From DASUXA01 sp036378155 (GTDB lineage: Bacteria > Actinomycetota > Actinomycetes > Mycobacteriales > Micromonosporaceae), in assembly GCA_036378155.1 (NCBI GenBank), contig DASUXA010000017.1, positions 74,217 through 138,216 of the forward strand: DNA of 64,000 bases, in the 5' to 3' direction. This document shows, piece after piece, positions 51,000 to 60,574 of the stretch. How positions within the stretch are numbered: the first letter of the stretch is position 1; each line of letters starts with the position of its first letter. The notes under the pieces were generated by a model. It saw only the letters and a program-made list of their open reading frames with translations, was not told where the DNA came from and did no database searches. The position numbers and the translations under genes were made by a program.

Positions 51000-53900
51000 C
51001 CCCGCGCAGCCGTTCGATGTTGCGCCGCCGCTTCTCGTAGTTCGCCCCGAGCGACACCAGGGCGCCACCGACCAGCGCCAGTACCGTCCACAGTAGGGCG
51101 GTGCGGCTGAGCAGCGCCAACTCGTGCAGGGCGGCGATGGCGGTCACCGCACCGCCGACGATGAGCGGCGCCTGCCGGCGGGTCAGCGCCCCGTACACCA
51201 CGGTCGCGGCGGCGCCCACGATGAGCAGACCGCGCCGCAGCGGCGTCTCCCCGGTCGCGAACACGATCGCGAGGCTGGGCAGGAACGCGGCCAGCAGCGC
51301 CACCCCGTACACCGCCCAACTGCCCAACTCCGGGTGCCGGCGGGACTCCAGCCAGCCGAGGAACAGCGCGACCACCGCGAACGCCAGGGTGTACGCCTCG
51401 GGTACGCCGACCCGTTCCAGATGCATGAAGATCCACCAGGCGACCAGTTCGTGTCCCGCCGCGAACCAGGTCAGCGCCGTCCGGTACACCCGCGCCCGGC
51501 GCGGGCGGGACGCGGCGACCGACAGGACCGCGCCCCAGGCGGCGCAGAACGCAGCGAAGTACGGCAGGGACTGGGCGGACAGCAGCAGCGCCAGCACCGC
51601 ACCGCCGTACGCGCTGACCTCGGCGGTCACCGCTTCCACGGTGGCTTCCTGCCGACGCAGCCGGGGCAGCGCGGCCGAGGCGAGCAGCAGCGTGGCGGCG
51701 ACGATCATCACCCCGAACGCCGACCTGACCGCCGGAAGTCCGGCGACCAGCCCCGCGACCAGGGCGAGCAGGTGCCCGGCGATCGCGGTGACCAGCCAGC
51801 CGACCACCCGTACCCGCTGGGTCCGCCCGTCGGCGGCGACGATCGCCCCGGTGGACACCGCGATGGCGAGTGCGACCAGGGTCTTCTCGCGGGTGGCGAG
51901 GCTACCGGCGAACCCGGCTCCCGTCGCCAGCAGGCACAGGGCGAGGACCAGATGGCGGGCGGTCGCCCAGCCGCCGACGCGACGCCCCGTCGGTACGGTC
52001 AGCGCCAGACCCAGCCCCGCGACGGCGGCGACGACCAGCGCGTCCAGCGGTTCGGCGGGCCACGGCAGCCGCAACGCGGCGGGGGCGATGAGCAGCGTCG
52101 CGGCGAGGCCCGGTATCACCACCGCGACGACCCGGCTGGCGAGCCGGTCGCGGTCCTGGGCGCCGGGGAACCCGACCGCGCCGAGCGCGGCGGCGAGGGT
52201 CAGCACCACCGCGCTCACCACGTCCGCCGGGGTACCGGCCCAGTCGGCCAGCGGACCGAGCACGTCGAGCACCGAGCCGGGCGGTCCGGACCAGATGTGC
52301 TGGAGCATGTGGTACGGACCGAACAGGGCGGCAGCCAGCGGCGGCAGTACCGGGATCGCCGCGAGCGCCACGGCGGGCGCGGTCGCGAGCGCGACGGCGG
52401 AGCCTCGCCGGAGACGTCCCCGTCCGGCGGTACGCACCCCAGCAGGCTCGGCGAAGTTGCCGCGCAACGCCTCCGCGACCACGGTGAGCAGGACCGCCGC
52501 CGAGGCGTACCCCTCGGCGGGCAGGTCGAGCGCGAACGCCACGACGGCTGCGCCGGTCGCGCCCGCCGCGACGCCGCCCGTGACGTACGGCAGGTAGGCG
52601 GGCGCCCACATGCCGGCGAGCGCGCCCAGGGCGAGACCGACGGCGGTACCGGCGAGGGCGGCGGGCAGCGCTATGTCGGGGCCCCGCCCCGGCAGGGCGG
52701 CCAGGGTACCGGTGAGCGCGGGTAGCGACAGCAGCGCGGCGAGCAGCGCCGCGCCCCCGATCTGCCGGAGATGGTCGAGCGCGGCGGACGGTACCCGACC
52801 GGAGCGCAGCCGCGCGACCAGGGCGACGAAGGAGTTGATCAATACTCCGCCGACCAGGATGCGCGCCGTGTCGCCGGGTCGGGTCAGGCTCGCCCCGACG
52901 GTGTGGACGTACAGCACGCCGGCGACCGCGAGCCGCGCCTGCCCGGCGACCAGGTCGTCGCTGAGCGCGGCGGCCAGTCCGAACGCCGCGGCGGCGGTAC
53001 CGCCGACCAGCACCGGGGACCAGGACGGCAGAGCCAGCGCCGCCGGTGCGCCGAGCGCGGCGAGACCCAGGCAGATCGGGGTGGCGACCTCGGCGAGTCG
53101 CCGGGGCAGCAGCACCGCCGCCGCCGCACCCAGCAGCACCAGCGCGATCGGTGGCTGCCAGTCGAAGTACGTGAACCGGGCGACCGTCGCCGCCCAGCGC
53201 GACGCGTCCGCGTGCCAGATCGGCTGTGCCGCGACGAGCACGCCGATCCCGCTGTACACCGCCGCGACACCGGCGACGACGCCGATCAGCCCGCCGATCA
53301 GCCCCGCGCCGACGATCGGTCCCGATCGCCGGGCGACCGGCAGCGCGCGTACCCCGGTGGACACCGACAACACCAGCGCCGCCGTGGTGACCAGGCCCAG
53401 CCCCGGCGCGAGCAGCGCGACGATCCGGGCGAGCGCGGCGATCACGGTGGCGGTCACCGCAGCGGTCGCCAGGTCGCGGCGGGTCAGCCGGATCGGACCG
53501 AGTCGGCGTACCTCGGTGCCGGGCGACAGACCGAGGAGTACCACGCTGAGCAGGAGCAGCCCGGCGAGGCCCTTGTCCGCCGGGGTGGTACCGCGACCGA
53601 TCAGCCCGGCTGCCGCGACCGGCAGCGCGCCCAGGGTCGCGCCGAGCACCGGCAGCGGAGCCGGGGTACGCCGTCCGACGTCGGTCAACGCGGCGTACCC
53701 GAGGCACAGGGCGGCGGTGACCGAGCCGAGCGTGACCGCCGGTACCGCCGAGCGGGGCTGGTCCATGAACGCGATCGTGGTGGTGGTCATCGCGCCGGGC
53801 AGCGCGAACAGCAGCCCCGCCGTGGCAGCGTCGCTGACCAGGGCCGCCTGCGGACCGACGGCGACGACGTCGGGCGCCTTGATGGTCAGCGCGGCGATAC

Positions 53901-55938
53901 CGGCGAGGGTGAGCAGGACCAGGGCGGTACCGGCGGGCTGGGCGAGACTGATCGTCGCGGCGTACATCCCGAGCAGGAAACCGGCGCCGATCCGGGTCCA
54001 CGCCGCTCGCCTGGACCCGGCGAGCAGCGCCGCGATCGCGAAGCCGGCGACCGCGAAGCACAGCAGCGCGGGGTTCATCGCCCAGGGCAGGTCGAGCGCG
54101 GCGGGGGTGAGCAGCAGGGTGAGGGTCAGGCCCACGACGGCGGCGTCGGAGCGGGCGTCGGTCGGCACCATCACCACGGCGGCGAGGGTGAGCAGCAGCG
54201 CGGTCAGGGCGAGTTCGCCGGCTGAGGAGCCGGCGAGGTGGGCCACGGCGCGCGGGTACGCCTCGAGGTCGCCGCGCCAGAGCGGCATCGCGGCGCGTAC
54301 CGGCGCGTCGATCGCGGCGAGACCGCGCACCACCACCACGACGCCGACAGTGGTGGCTGCCGCGACTCCGGCGAGGTACGGGCCGAACGCGGCGAGCGGT
54401 CGGGCGAGCCGGACCCCGAACGCGGTGACCACCACGGTGGCGGCGGCGACCGCGAGACCGTGACCGGGCAGCGCGATCGCGCCCAGCCGTCCGGCGGACA
54501 CGATGACCGCGAGGGTGGCGGCGCCCGCGCCCAGGTCGGGTACCGGCGACCGGGGCAGGATCAGCCCGGCGCCGAGCGCGACCGCGGCGAACAGCGCCAG
54601 GGCAGCCGCCGCGGCGAGCGCGGACGGCAGCGTGTGCGCGGCGGTCAGCGCCGCTGTCCCGTAGCCCGCCGCGCCAGCCAGAGCCAGCGCGTACAGCGCG
54701 AAGATCGTCTCAGGCAGGTACGGGGTGCCCGCCGCACGGCGACCCAGGTACCGCGCGGCAGCCAGGTTCAGCGCGGCGGTCGCCGCCAGTACCGCCGCCA
54801 CTCCCGCCGCTCCGCTGAACCAGCCCCAGGTGAGCAGCGCGAACACCGGTTCGAGCGCGAGGACGAGGGCGAAACTGGGTGCCCGCAGCGCCGCGATCCG
54901 GCGGTATCCGGCGGCGACGCCGGCGGTGACGAGGCACACCAGCGCCGCGTACGTCGGCCAGGACGTCGTGCCGTGCAGCCCGGCGACCCACGCCGCGTAC
55001 CCGTCGAGCGGTATGAACAGCAGCAACGCGAGTCCGGCGAGGGTGTCCGCGGTCGCGGTCAGGCGCAGGCGGCTGCCGGCGACCGGTACCGGCGCAGCCA
55101 GCCCGAGCAGGGTGAGCACGGCGAGGATCGGCGCGGCGGACGCCACCCCTCGGGTGCGGATCAGGTACAGGGTGAGCACCACCGCTGCCACGCCGATCAG
55201 CAGCGCCCCGAGTCCGAGCAGGACGTTCTGCATTTCGCGGGGCGAACCCTCCGGCGGGTGAGCGGTCCCGTCGGGGGCAACCGCCGGGCGTGGCGGTCGG
55301 CTGCCGCCGGCGGGCGCGGTCGCTGCCCTGGCGCGTGACCACCGCGTCGACCAGCCGCGGGGCGTCGCGGGCGCGGTCGGCGTCGCGTCGGCGGTCGACG
55401 TCGTCTTTGCGGCGGGCGTCGTCTTTGCGGTGCGCGTCCCCGGTGGGGTCGGGGCGGTCGGTGGCGGCTGGGCGGCGCCGCGCTGCCGGGGCACGCCTTC
55501 GGCGGTCGGGTCGCCGGTACCGCTGCCGGTCGCCCCCGTCGTCGCCCCGGCGCCGTCGCCGGTCGCGCCGGTGCCGCTGTTGGGCGCGCCGGTCCCGCCC
55601 GGTCCGGATTGTCGGGGCGGTGTGACCGGGCGCGGCGGTGGCGGCTGGGCGGGACCGGCGGTGGGTCGTACCGTGCCCCGCCGGATCGCCTTCGGCAGCC
55701 GTCCCCGCTGACGTTCCTGCTCGACGGTGCGCTGCAGCACGGTACGGGTCGCGATCGCGCCCTGCAGCCGCGCCATCAGCGCGGCACGCGAGTCGACCAT
55801 GTCCCGGTTGCGCTGTTGCATGGAGAAGATGACGCGATCGAGCGCCTCGATCTCCTCCTCCGGCGTGCGCCCGCAGTCCGGACAGCCCGTGACCGTGTCG
55901 GCCCGCGCGCCGCAGTTCGAGCAGGGGTACGTAGCCAC
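50980..55938 (-). CDS. Giant polytopic membrane protein with N-terminal zinc ribbon (SCO7613-like)
   Basis: The product is 1652 residues. A zinc ribbon with CSNCGA and CPDCGR occupies about 6-24, followed by a coiled coil near 28-75 and a low-complexity Thr/Ala/Gly/Pro linker to about 230. From about 235 to 1600 there are around 45 hydrophobic segments with few charged loops. The size and layout match the SCO7613 C-terminal-domain membrane proteins of actinobacteria, whose function is unknown. The 5 kb frame has no interruption. It stands between purE and udg/fadE. Confidence 0.83.
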   Translation of the reverse strand: MATYPCSNCGARADTVTGCPDCGRTPEEEIEALDRVIFSMQQRNRDMVDSRAALMARLQGAIATRTVLQRTVEQERQRGRLPKAIRRGTVRPTAGPAQPPPPRPVTPPRQSGPGGTGAPNSGTGATGDGAGATTGATGSGTGDPTAEGVPRQRGAAQPPPTAPTPPGTRTAKTTPAAKTTSTADATPTAPATPRGWSTRWSRARAATAPAGGSRPPRPAVAPDGTAHPPEGSPREMQNVLLGLGALLIGVAAVVLTLYLIRTRGVASAAPILAVLTLLGLAAPVPVAGSRLRLTATADTLAGLALLLFIPLDGYAAWVAGLHGTTSWPTYAALVCLVTAGVAAGYRRIAALRAPSFALVLALEPVFALLTWGWFSGAAGVAAVLAATAALNLAAARYLGRRAAGTPYLPETIFALYALALAGAAGYGTAALTAAHTLPSALAAAAALALFAAVALGAGLILPRSPVPDLGAGAATLAVIVSAGRLGAIALPGHGLAVAAATVVVTAFGVRLARPLAAFGPYLAGVAAATTVGVVVVVRGLAAIDAPVRAAMPLWRGDLEAYPRAVAHLAGSSAGELALTALLLTLAAVVMVPTDARSDAAVVGLTLTLLLTPAALDLPWAMNPALLCFAVAGFAIAALLAGSRRAAWTRIGAGFLLGMYAATISLAQPAGTALVLLTLAGIAALTIKAPDVVAVGPQAALVSDAATAGLLFALPGAMTTTTIAFMDQPRSAVPAVTLGSVTAALCLGYAALTDVGRRTPAPLPVLGATLGALPVAAAGLIGRGTTPADKGLAGLLLLSVVLLGLSPGTEVRRLGPIRLTRRDLATAAVTATVIAALARIVALLAPGLGLVTTAALVLSVSTGVRALPVARRSGPIVGAGLIGGLIGVVAGVAAVYSGIGVLVAAQPIWHADASRWAATVARFTYFDWQPPIALVLLGAAAAVLLPRRLAEVATPICLGLAALGAPAALALPSWSPVLVGGTAAAAFGLAAALSDDLVAGQARLAVAGVLYVHTVGASLTRPGDTARILVGGVLINSFVALVARLRSGRVPSAALDHLRQIGGAALLAALLSLPALTGTLAALPGRGPDIALPAALAGTAVGLALGALAGMWAPAYLPYVTGGVAAGATGAAVVAFALDLPAEGYASAAVLLTVVAEALRGNFAEPAGVRTAGRGRLRRGSAVALATAPAVALAAIPVLPPLAAALFGPYHMLQHIWSGPPGSVLDVLGPLADWAGTPADVVSAVVLTLAAALGAVGFPGAQDRDRLASRVVAVVIPGLAATLLIAPAALRLPWPAEPLDALVVAAVAGLGLALTVPTGRRVGGWATARHLVLALCLLATGAGFAGSLATREKTLVALAIAVSTGAIVAADGRTQRVRVVGWLVTAIAGHLLALVAGLVAGLPAVRSAFGVMIVAATLLLASAALPRLRRQEATVEAVTAEVSAYGGAVLALLLSAQSLPYFAAFCAAWGAVLSVAASRPRRARVYRTALTWFAAGHELVAWWIFMHLERVGVPEAYTLAFAVVALFLGWLESRRHPELGSWAVYGVALLAAFLPSLAIVFATGETPLRRGLLIVGAAATVVYGALTRRQAPLIVGGAVTAIAALHELALLSRTALLWTVLALVGGALVSLGANYEKRRRNIERLRGALGRLR

Positions 55939-56052
55939 GGCAGCCTCCTGGTGGTTACTTCACCGAAGGATGCCGCTTCTGCGCAAGTCCCTGATCGACT
56001 GTCCGGTTATCGGCGTGTCGCGACTGTCCGGTGCGACCGCCGCTCGGCGCGG

Positions 56053-57489
56053 TCAGTCGATCGCCGGTCGACCCATGCCCCGGTACCGCCAGCCGGCGCG
56101 CGTCCACAGTGTCGCGTCGAGGCAGTTCCGCCCGTCGATGACCTTACGCGCGTTGACGAGTTCGCCCACCGCGTACGGGTCGACGTTGCGGAACTCTTCC
56201 CACTCGGTCAGCACGCACAGCAGGTCGGCGCCCTGTACCGCCTGGGTCAGCGCCTTCGCGTAGGTGACGTGCGGCACCAGTTGCTCGGCGTTCGCCATGC
56301 CCTCCGGGTCGTACACGGTGACGTGCGCGCCGCACCGGGACAGCTTGCGGACCACCGACAGGGCGGGCGAGTCGCGCACGTCGTCGGAGTTGGGCTTGAA
56401 GGTCGCGCCGAGTACCGCGACGGTGAGCCCGGCGAGGTTCGGTCCGGCGGGGCCGTACGGCCGGTCGAGCAGTTCGGCGGCGAGCTGGACGACCCGCTCC
56501 CGGCGGCGCTGGTTGATCAGGTCGACCTCGTGCAGGAACCGCAGCGCCTCGCCGACGCCGAGTTCCTGGGCCCGCGCCTGGAACGCGCGGATGTCCTTGG
56601 GCAGGCACGCCCCGCCGAAGCCGATGCCGGCGCGCAGGAACTTCTTGCCGATCCGCGGGTCGTACCCGATCGACCGGGCGAGCTGCGTCACATCGGCGCC
56701 GACCGCTTCGCACACCTCCGCCATCGCGTTGATGAAGGAGATCTTCGTCGCCAGGAACGCGTTCGCGGCGACCTTGACCAGCTCGGCGGTGGCGAAGTCG
56801 GTGACCACCACGGGAACCTCGCGGTCCTCGGTCTGCGCCAGGTCGAACACGCCCTTGTGCGCCGCGTACAGCATGCTCAGCGCCCAGTCGCTCTTCACAC
56901 CGAAGATGACCCGGTTGGGGCGCAGCACGTCCTCGACCGCGAAGCCCTCCTGGAGGAACTCCGGGCTCCAGGCGACCTCGACCTCGGCCTCGTCGGGCGC
57001 GTGCCGGGAGACCAGGTCCTCGACCCACTCGGCGGTACCCACCGGGACGGTGGACTTGCCGACGATCAGCGCCTTGCGGCTGAGGTGCTGCGCGAGGCTG
57101 ATGACCGAACTCTCCACGTAGGACAGGTCCGCCGCCAGCCCGTCGGGGCGCTGGGGGGTGCCCACGCAGATGAAGTGGACGTCGGCGAAGTCGGCGACCT
57201 CCTGGTACGAGGTGGTGAAGCGCAGTCGCCCGGCGGCGAGGTTCTTGCGCAGCAGTTCGTCCAGGCCGGGCTCGTGGAACGGCACCTCGCCGCCGGCGAG
57301 CTTGGCGATCTTCGCCGAGTCGACGTCGAGGCCGAGCACCTCGTAGCCCATCTCCGCGAAGCAGATGGCGTACGTCGCGCCCAGGTACCCGGTACCCAGG
57401 AAGGACAGTCGGGGTCGTTGCGCGCCGGATGGGGTGGTCGGCGCGGTGAGGCCCTGGAGGGGCTGGTTGCTCGGGTACGCGATTGTCAC
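56053..57489 (-). CDS. ugd: UDP-glucose 6-dehydrogenase
   Basis: The product is 478 residues from a GTG start; the frame is open far upstream but antisense to the acyl-CoA dehydrogenase gene. The NAD fold is RLSFLGTGYLGATY near 27-40, the catalytic cysteine is in GFGGACLPKD near 292, and the C-terminal fold has VAVLGATFKPNSDDVRDSP. It oxidises UDP-glucose to UDP-glucuronate for polysaccharide or glycolipid synthesis. No glycan cluster surrounds it. Confidence 0.9.
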   Translation of the reverse strand: MTIAYPSNQPLQGLTAPTTPSGAQRPRLSFLGTGYLGATYAICFAEMGYEVLGLDVDSAKIAKLAGGEVPFHEPGLDELLRKNLAAGRLRFTTSYQEVADFADVHFICVGTPQRPDGLAADLSYVESSVISLAQHLSRKALIVGKSTVPVGTAEWVEDLVSRHAPDEAEVEVAWSPEFLQEGFAVEDVLRPNRVIFGVKSDWALSMLYAAHKGVFDLAQTEDREVPVVVTDFATAELVKVAANAFLATKISFINAMAEVCEAVGADVTQLARSIGYDPRIGKKFLRAGIGFGGACLPKDIRAFQARAQELGVGEALRFLHEVDLINQRRRERVVQLAAELLDRPYGPAGPNLAGLTVAVLGATFKPNSDDVRDSPALSVVRKLSRCGAHVTVYDPEGMANAEQLVPHVTYAKALTQAVQGADLLCVLTEWEEFRNVDPYAVGELVNARKVIDGRNCLDATLWTRAGWRYRGMGRPAID

Positions 57490-57714
57490 GCCTGCTCTCC
57501 GCTCGCACGTGCCGCCGCGGTGACCGCGGCGATGTTGCTCAGCGGCGCCTCGCCGCTTGCCGGACATCTGCCTCGTCGCGGGGGTCTGCGACGAGGGCTG
57601 CGCTGGCAGGATAGTCCACGGTTGGGGCTCGCTGCCCAGGGCCGCCACATTACCGGTCGGTATTCTCGCCTGCGTACCCCCACGGACACGCCCCCCGTCA
57701 GGAATGAGGATGCC

Positions 57715-58866
57715 ATGGCGTTCGATGTGTACGCCTTGCCGGAGGAGCACCAGGCGATCCGGGAAGCGGTCAGGGCCGTGTGTGACGGCAAGGTCGCCCC
57801 GAACGCTGCCGCCGCGGACGAGACCGGCGAGTTCCCCCAGGCGTCGTACGACGCGCTGCGCGCCGCGGATTTCCACGCCCCGCACATCCCCGCCGAGTAC
57901 GGCGGGGCGGGCGCCGACGCGCTCGCCACCGCGATCGTCATCGAGGAGGTGGCACGTGCCTGCGCCGCCAGTTCCCTGATTCCGGCGGTCAACAAGCTGG
58001 GCACGATGCCGCTGCTGCTCGCCGGTTCGGAGGAGTTGAAGCGGCGGTACCTGCCGCCCGTGGCAGCCGGCGATGCCATGTTTTCGTACTGCCTGTCGGA
58101 ACCCGAGGCGGGCAGCGACGCGGCGGCGATGAAGACCCGAGCAGAGCGTGACGGAGATCACTATGTGATCAATGGCGCGAAACGGTGGATCACGAACGCC
58201 GGGGTCTCCGAGTACTACACCGTCTTCGCGGTCACCACGCCCGGCATCGGCGCGAAGGGCATCTCCGCGTTCGTGGTCGAGAAGTCCGATGCCGGGGTGA
58301 GTTTCGGCGCGCCGGAGAAGAAACTCGGCATCAAGGGGTCGCCGACCCGCGAGGTGTACTTCGACAACGTCCGCGTCCCCGCCGACCGGCTGATCGGCGT
58401 CGAAGGGCAGGGCTTCCGCACCGCGATGCGCACGCTCGACCACACCCGGGTCACCATCGCCGCGCAGGCGGTCGGCATCGCCCAGGGCGCGCTCGACTTC
58501 GCCAAGGCGTACGTGCAGGAGCGCCAGCAGTTCGGCAAGCCGGTCGCCGAGTTCCAGGGCATCCAGTTCATGCTCGCCGACATGGGCATGAAGCTGGAAG
58601 CCGCCCGCCAGTTGACGTACGCGGCGGCGGCGAAGTCCGAGCGGGACGACGCCGACCTCACGTACTTCGGCGCCGCCGCGAAGTGCTTCGCCTCGGACGC
58701 CGCGATGGAGATCACCACGAACGCGGTCCAGTTGCTGGGCGGGTACGGCTACACCCGCGACTACCCCGTCGAGCGGATGATGCGCGACGCCAAGATCACG
58801 CAGATCTACGAGGGCACCAACCAGGTACAGCGCATCGTGATGGCGCGCCGGTTGCTGCGCGGCTGA
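57715..58866 (+). CDS. fadE: Acyl-CoA dehydrogenase, FadE25-like
   Basis: The product is 383 residues. FAD-binding words are FSYCLSEPEAGSDAA near 120-135 and KRWITNAG near 160; the catalytic Glu is in QIYEGTNQVQRI near 366. It introduces the 2,3-double bond of acyl-CoA. The ATG at 57715 gives the typical N-terminus. M. tuberculosis fadE25 (Rv3274c) neighbours purE-purK, as here at longer range. Chain-length preference is unknown. Confidence 0.9.
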   Translation: MAFDVYALPEEHQAIREAVRAVCDGKVAPNAAAADETGEFPQASYDALRAADFHAPHIPAEYGGAGADALATAIVIEEVARACAASSLIPAVNKLGTMPLLLAGSEELKRRYLPPVAAGDAMFSYCLSEPEAGSDAAAMKTRAERDGDHYVINGAKRWITNAGVSEYYTVFAVTTPGIGAKGISAFVVEKSDAGVSFGAPEKKLGIKGSPTREVYFDNVRVPADRLIGVEGQGFRTAMRTLDHTRVTIAAQAVGIAQGALDFAKAYVQERQQFGKPVAEFQGIQFMLADMGMKLEAARQLTYAAAAKSERDDADLTYFGAAAKCFASDAAMEITTNAVQLLGGYGYTRDYPVERMMRDAKITQIYEGTNQVQRIVMARRLLRG

Positions 58867-58869
58867 ACG

Positions 58870-58905
58870 ACCGTGCCCGCCCGCCGAGCGGCGGGCGGGC
58901 ACGGT
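58870..58905. terminator. 16-bp terminator hairpin between convergent genes
   Basis: ACCGTGCCCGCCCGCC at 58870-58885 pairs perfectly with 58890-58905 around GAGC, three bases after the acyl-CoA dehydrogenase stop. The Pro-rich membrane-protein gene ends at 58940 on the other strand. Confidence 0.85.
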
Positions 58906-58939
58906 AGGCGACAGGTCAGCCGGCTCGCCTGGGCGCCGG

Positions 58940-59995
58940 TCAGGAGTCGGTACCGCCGGGCGGCGCGATCCACGGCGAGCGGTGCGGGCGCGGCGTACCC
59001 GTCGGATCCTGGGCGTCGGCGTCGGCGTCGGCGTCGCCGGTGCGGGGCGCGGTGGGCTGGGTCGGCGCGGACGTCACCGTGGCGGTCGAGGCGGTGTCCG
59101 TCTCCGCGCCGCGTGCCGTCGACGCAGGGTCGGCGGGGGACGCCCCGGTCCCGGATGCCGGGTCGGCGCCGGATGTCGACGGCGGCGGCCACTCGGGCGG
59201 GGTGACGGTGGACGGATCCTGCGCCGTACCGGGCGTCGCGACCGTCTCCGGGCTGTCGGCAGCCGGGCGGCGCACCGGTCGCCGGGGCAGCTTCGACGCG
59301 ACCGTCGGCATCCGCCTGGGTGCGAACGGGTTGGGCGTGGTGCCGGTCAGCGCGCCGCTCACCGGAGCCGGGGCGGGACCGGCGGGCGCAGGACCGCCGG
59401 GCGCGGGACTGGTCGGTGCGGGACTCGTCGGCGCGGGGCTGACGGGTGCCGGGCTGGTCGGCGCGGGGCTGGTCGGCGCGGGGCTGGTCGGCGCGAGCGT
59501 GTCGTCGGCGTCCGCGCGCTGCGCCGGTACCGCGTCGGTCGGTACCGCCTCGCCGCTCGCCGCCGTCTCGGGGCGCGGCCAGCGCCGCCATCGACCGGGG
59601 CTGACCACCGCCATGATCAGGATCGTGCCGAGCAGCAGTACCGTGCCGTTGTCCAGCGGGATCTGCGGGTCGACCGGTTGGCCGAACGCGGTGAACTGAC
59701 CCGGCATCGTGTCGTGCACCGCGGACGACTTGAAGATCATCGCGAGGTAGACGGCGGCGTACCCGACGCCGGCGACCAGTGGGCCGACCGGCGAGACCCG
59801 CAGGCTGACGATCAGACCCAGCAGCAGCCCGGCGGCGACCAGACACAATGCGGGTCGCAGCAGATCGACGGGGTGCGCCGAGCCGTGCCCCCACGCGTCG
59901 ACGACATTGATTGATCCGGTCTGTCCCGCGGCCAGCAGGACCCAGGCAAGGGGGGCGATCAGCAGACCGGCGACGAGGCTCGCGATGTGCCGCAT
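58940..59995 (-). CDS. Membrane protein with Pro-rich repeat tail
   Basis: The product is 351 residues from the ATG at 59995 (a GTG at 60004 is possible). Four hydrophobic segments lie near 4-24, 45-65, 70-92 and 118-135. The tail from about 150 is low complexity and holds several TSPAP copies encoded by near-identical 15-bp units, then DADADADA. The tail ends on the cytoplasmic side if the topology is even. No function is recognised. It is divergent from the thioesterase. Confidence 0.72.
   Translation of the reverse strand: MRHIASLVAGLLIAPLAWVLLAAGQTGSINVVDAWGHGSAHPVDLLRPALCLVAAGLLLGLIVSLRVSPVGPLVAGVGYAAVYLAMIFKSSAVHDTMPGQFTAFGQPVDPQIPLDNGTVLLLGTILIMAVVSPGRWRRWPRPETAASGEAVPTDAVPAQRADADDTLAPTSPAPTSPAPTSPAPVSPAPTSPAPTSPAPGGPAPAGPAPAPVSGALTGTTPNPFAPRRMPTVASKLPRRPVRRPAADSPETVATPGTAQDPSTVTPPEWPPPSTSGADPASGTGASPADPASTARGAETDTASTATVTSAPTQPTAPRTGDADADADAQDPTGTPRPHRSPWIAPPGGTDS
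59385..59495 (-). repeat. 15-bp minisatellite encoding TSPAP repeats
   Basis: Near-identical units such as GGTCGGCGCGGGGCT (plus strand) repeat about seven times, with the last three almost exact. Period 15 keeps the frame of the minus-strand gene. Confidence 0.75.
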
Positions 59996-60019
59996 AACGC
60001 GCACCGTACCGTTTGGCGA

Positions 60020-60547
60020 ATGGACGAGCACGTCGCCACCGCCAAGTCCGATCCGACCGGCAAACCGACCTCGTACTCGCGGGTGACGCTGAGCCGGATC
60101 ATGAGCAACGCGGACGTGAACCTGCTGGGTACCGTGCACGGCGGGGTCATCATGAAGTTCGCCGACGACGTGGCGGGCGCGGTCGCCGCCCGCCACTCCG
60201 GCGGTAACGCGGTGACCGCGGCGATCGACGAGATCGCGTTCCTCGCCCCGGTACGCGTCGGCGACCTCGTGCACGCGCACGCCCAGGTGAACTGGACCGG
60301 GAACACCTCGATGGAGGTCGGCGTGCGGCTGATCGCCGAACGCTGGAACGAGGCGGACACCCAGCCGGTCGACGTCGCCACCGCGTACCTGGTCTTCGTC
60401 GCCGTCGATCGGGACGGCAACCCGCGACCGGTACGACCGGTGCTCCCGGAGTCCGCCGACGACCGGCGCCGGTTCCGCGAGGCGGAGATCCGCCGCGCGC
60501 ACCGGCTCGCCAAGCGCACCGCGATCCAGAGGTTCCGGGGCGCCTGA
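60020..60547 (+). CDS. Hotdog-fold acyl-CoA thioesterase
   Basis: The product is 175 residues. Residues 27-47 read VTLSRIMSNADVNLLGTVHGG, with His and Gly of the YciA/acyl-CoA thioester hydrolase motif, and AIDEIAFLAPVRVGD follows. It hydrolyses acyl-CoA to fatty acid and CoA, probably as a hexamer. It lies apart from other lipid genes of the window, divergent from the Pro-rich membrane protein. Confidence 0.85.
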   Translation: MDEHVATAKSDPTGKPTSYSRVTLSRIMSNADVNLLGTVHGGVIMKFADDVAGAVAARHSGGNAVTAAIDEIAFLAPVRVGDLVHAHAQVNWTGNTSMEVGVRLIAERWNEADTQPVDVATAYLVFVAVDRDGNPRPVRPVLPESADDRRRFREAEIRRAHRLAKRTAIQRFRGA

Positions 60548-60574
60548 GATACGTCTCGGCGGCTCTGCGCCGCG

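Noticed and set aside
55609..57714. Long upstream extension of the acyl-CoA dehydrogenase frame
   Set aside because: The frame is open for 2 kb upstream but is antisense to ugd and the giant membrane gene; the family N-terminus starts at 57715.
59385..59495. Short repeats resembling a CRISPR array
   Set aside because: Units are 15 bp, contiguous, lack spacers and encode TSPAP in frame; no cas gene is present.
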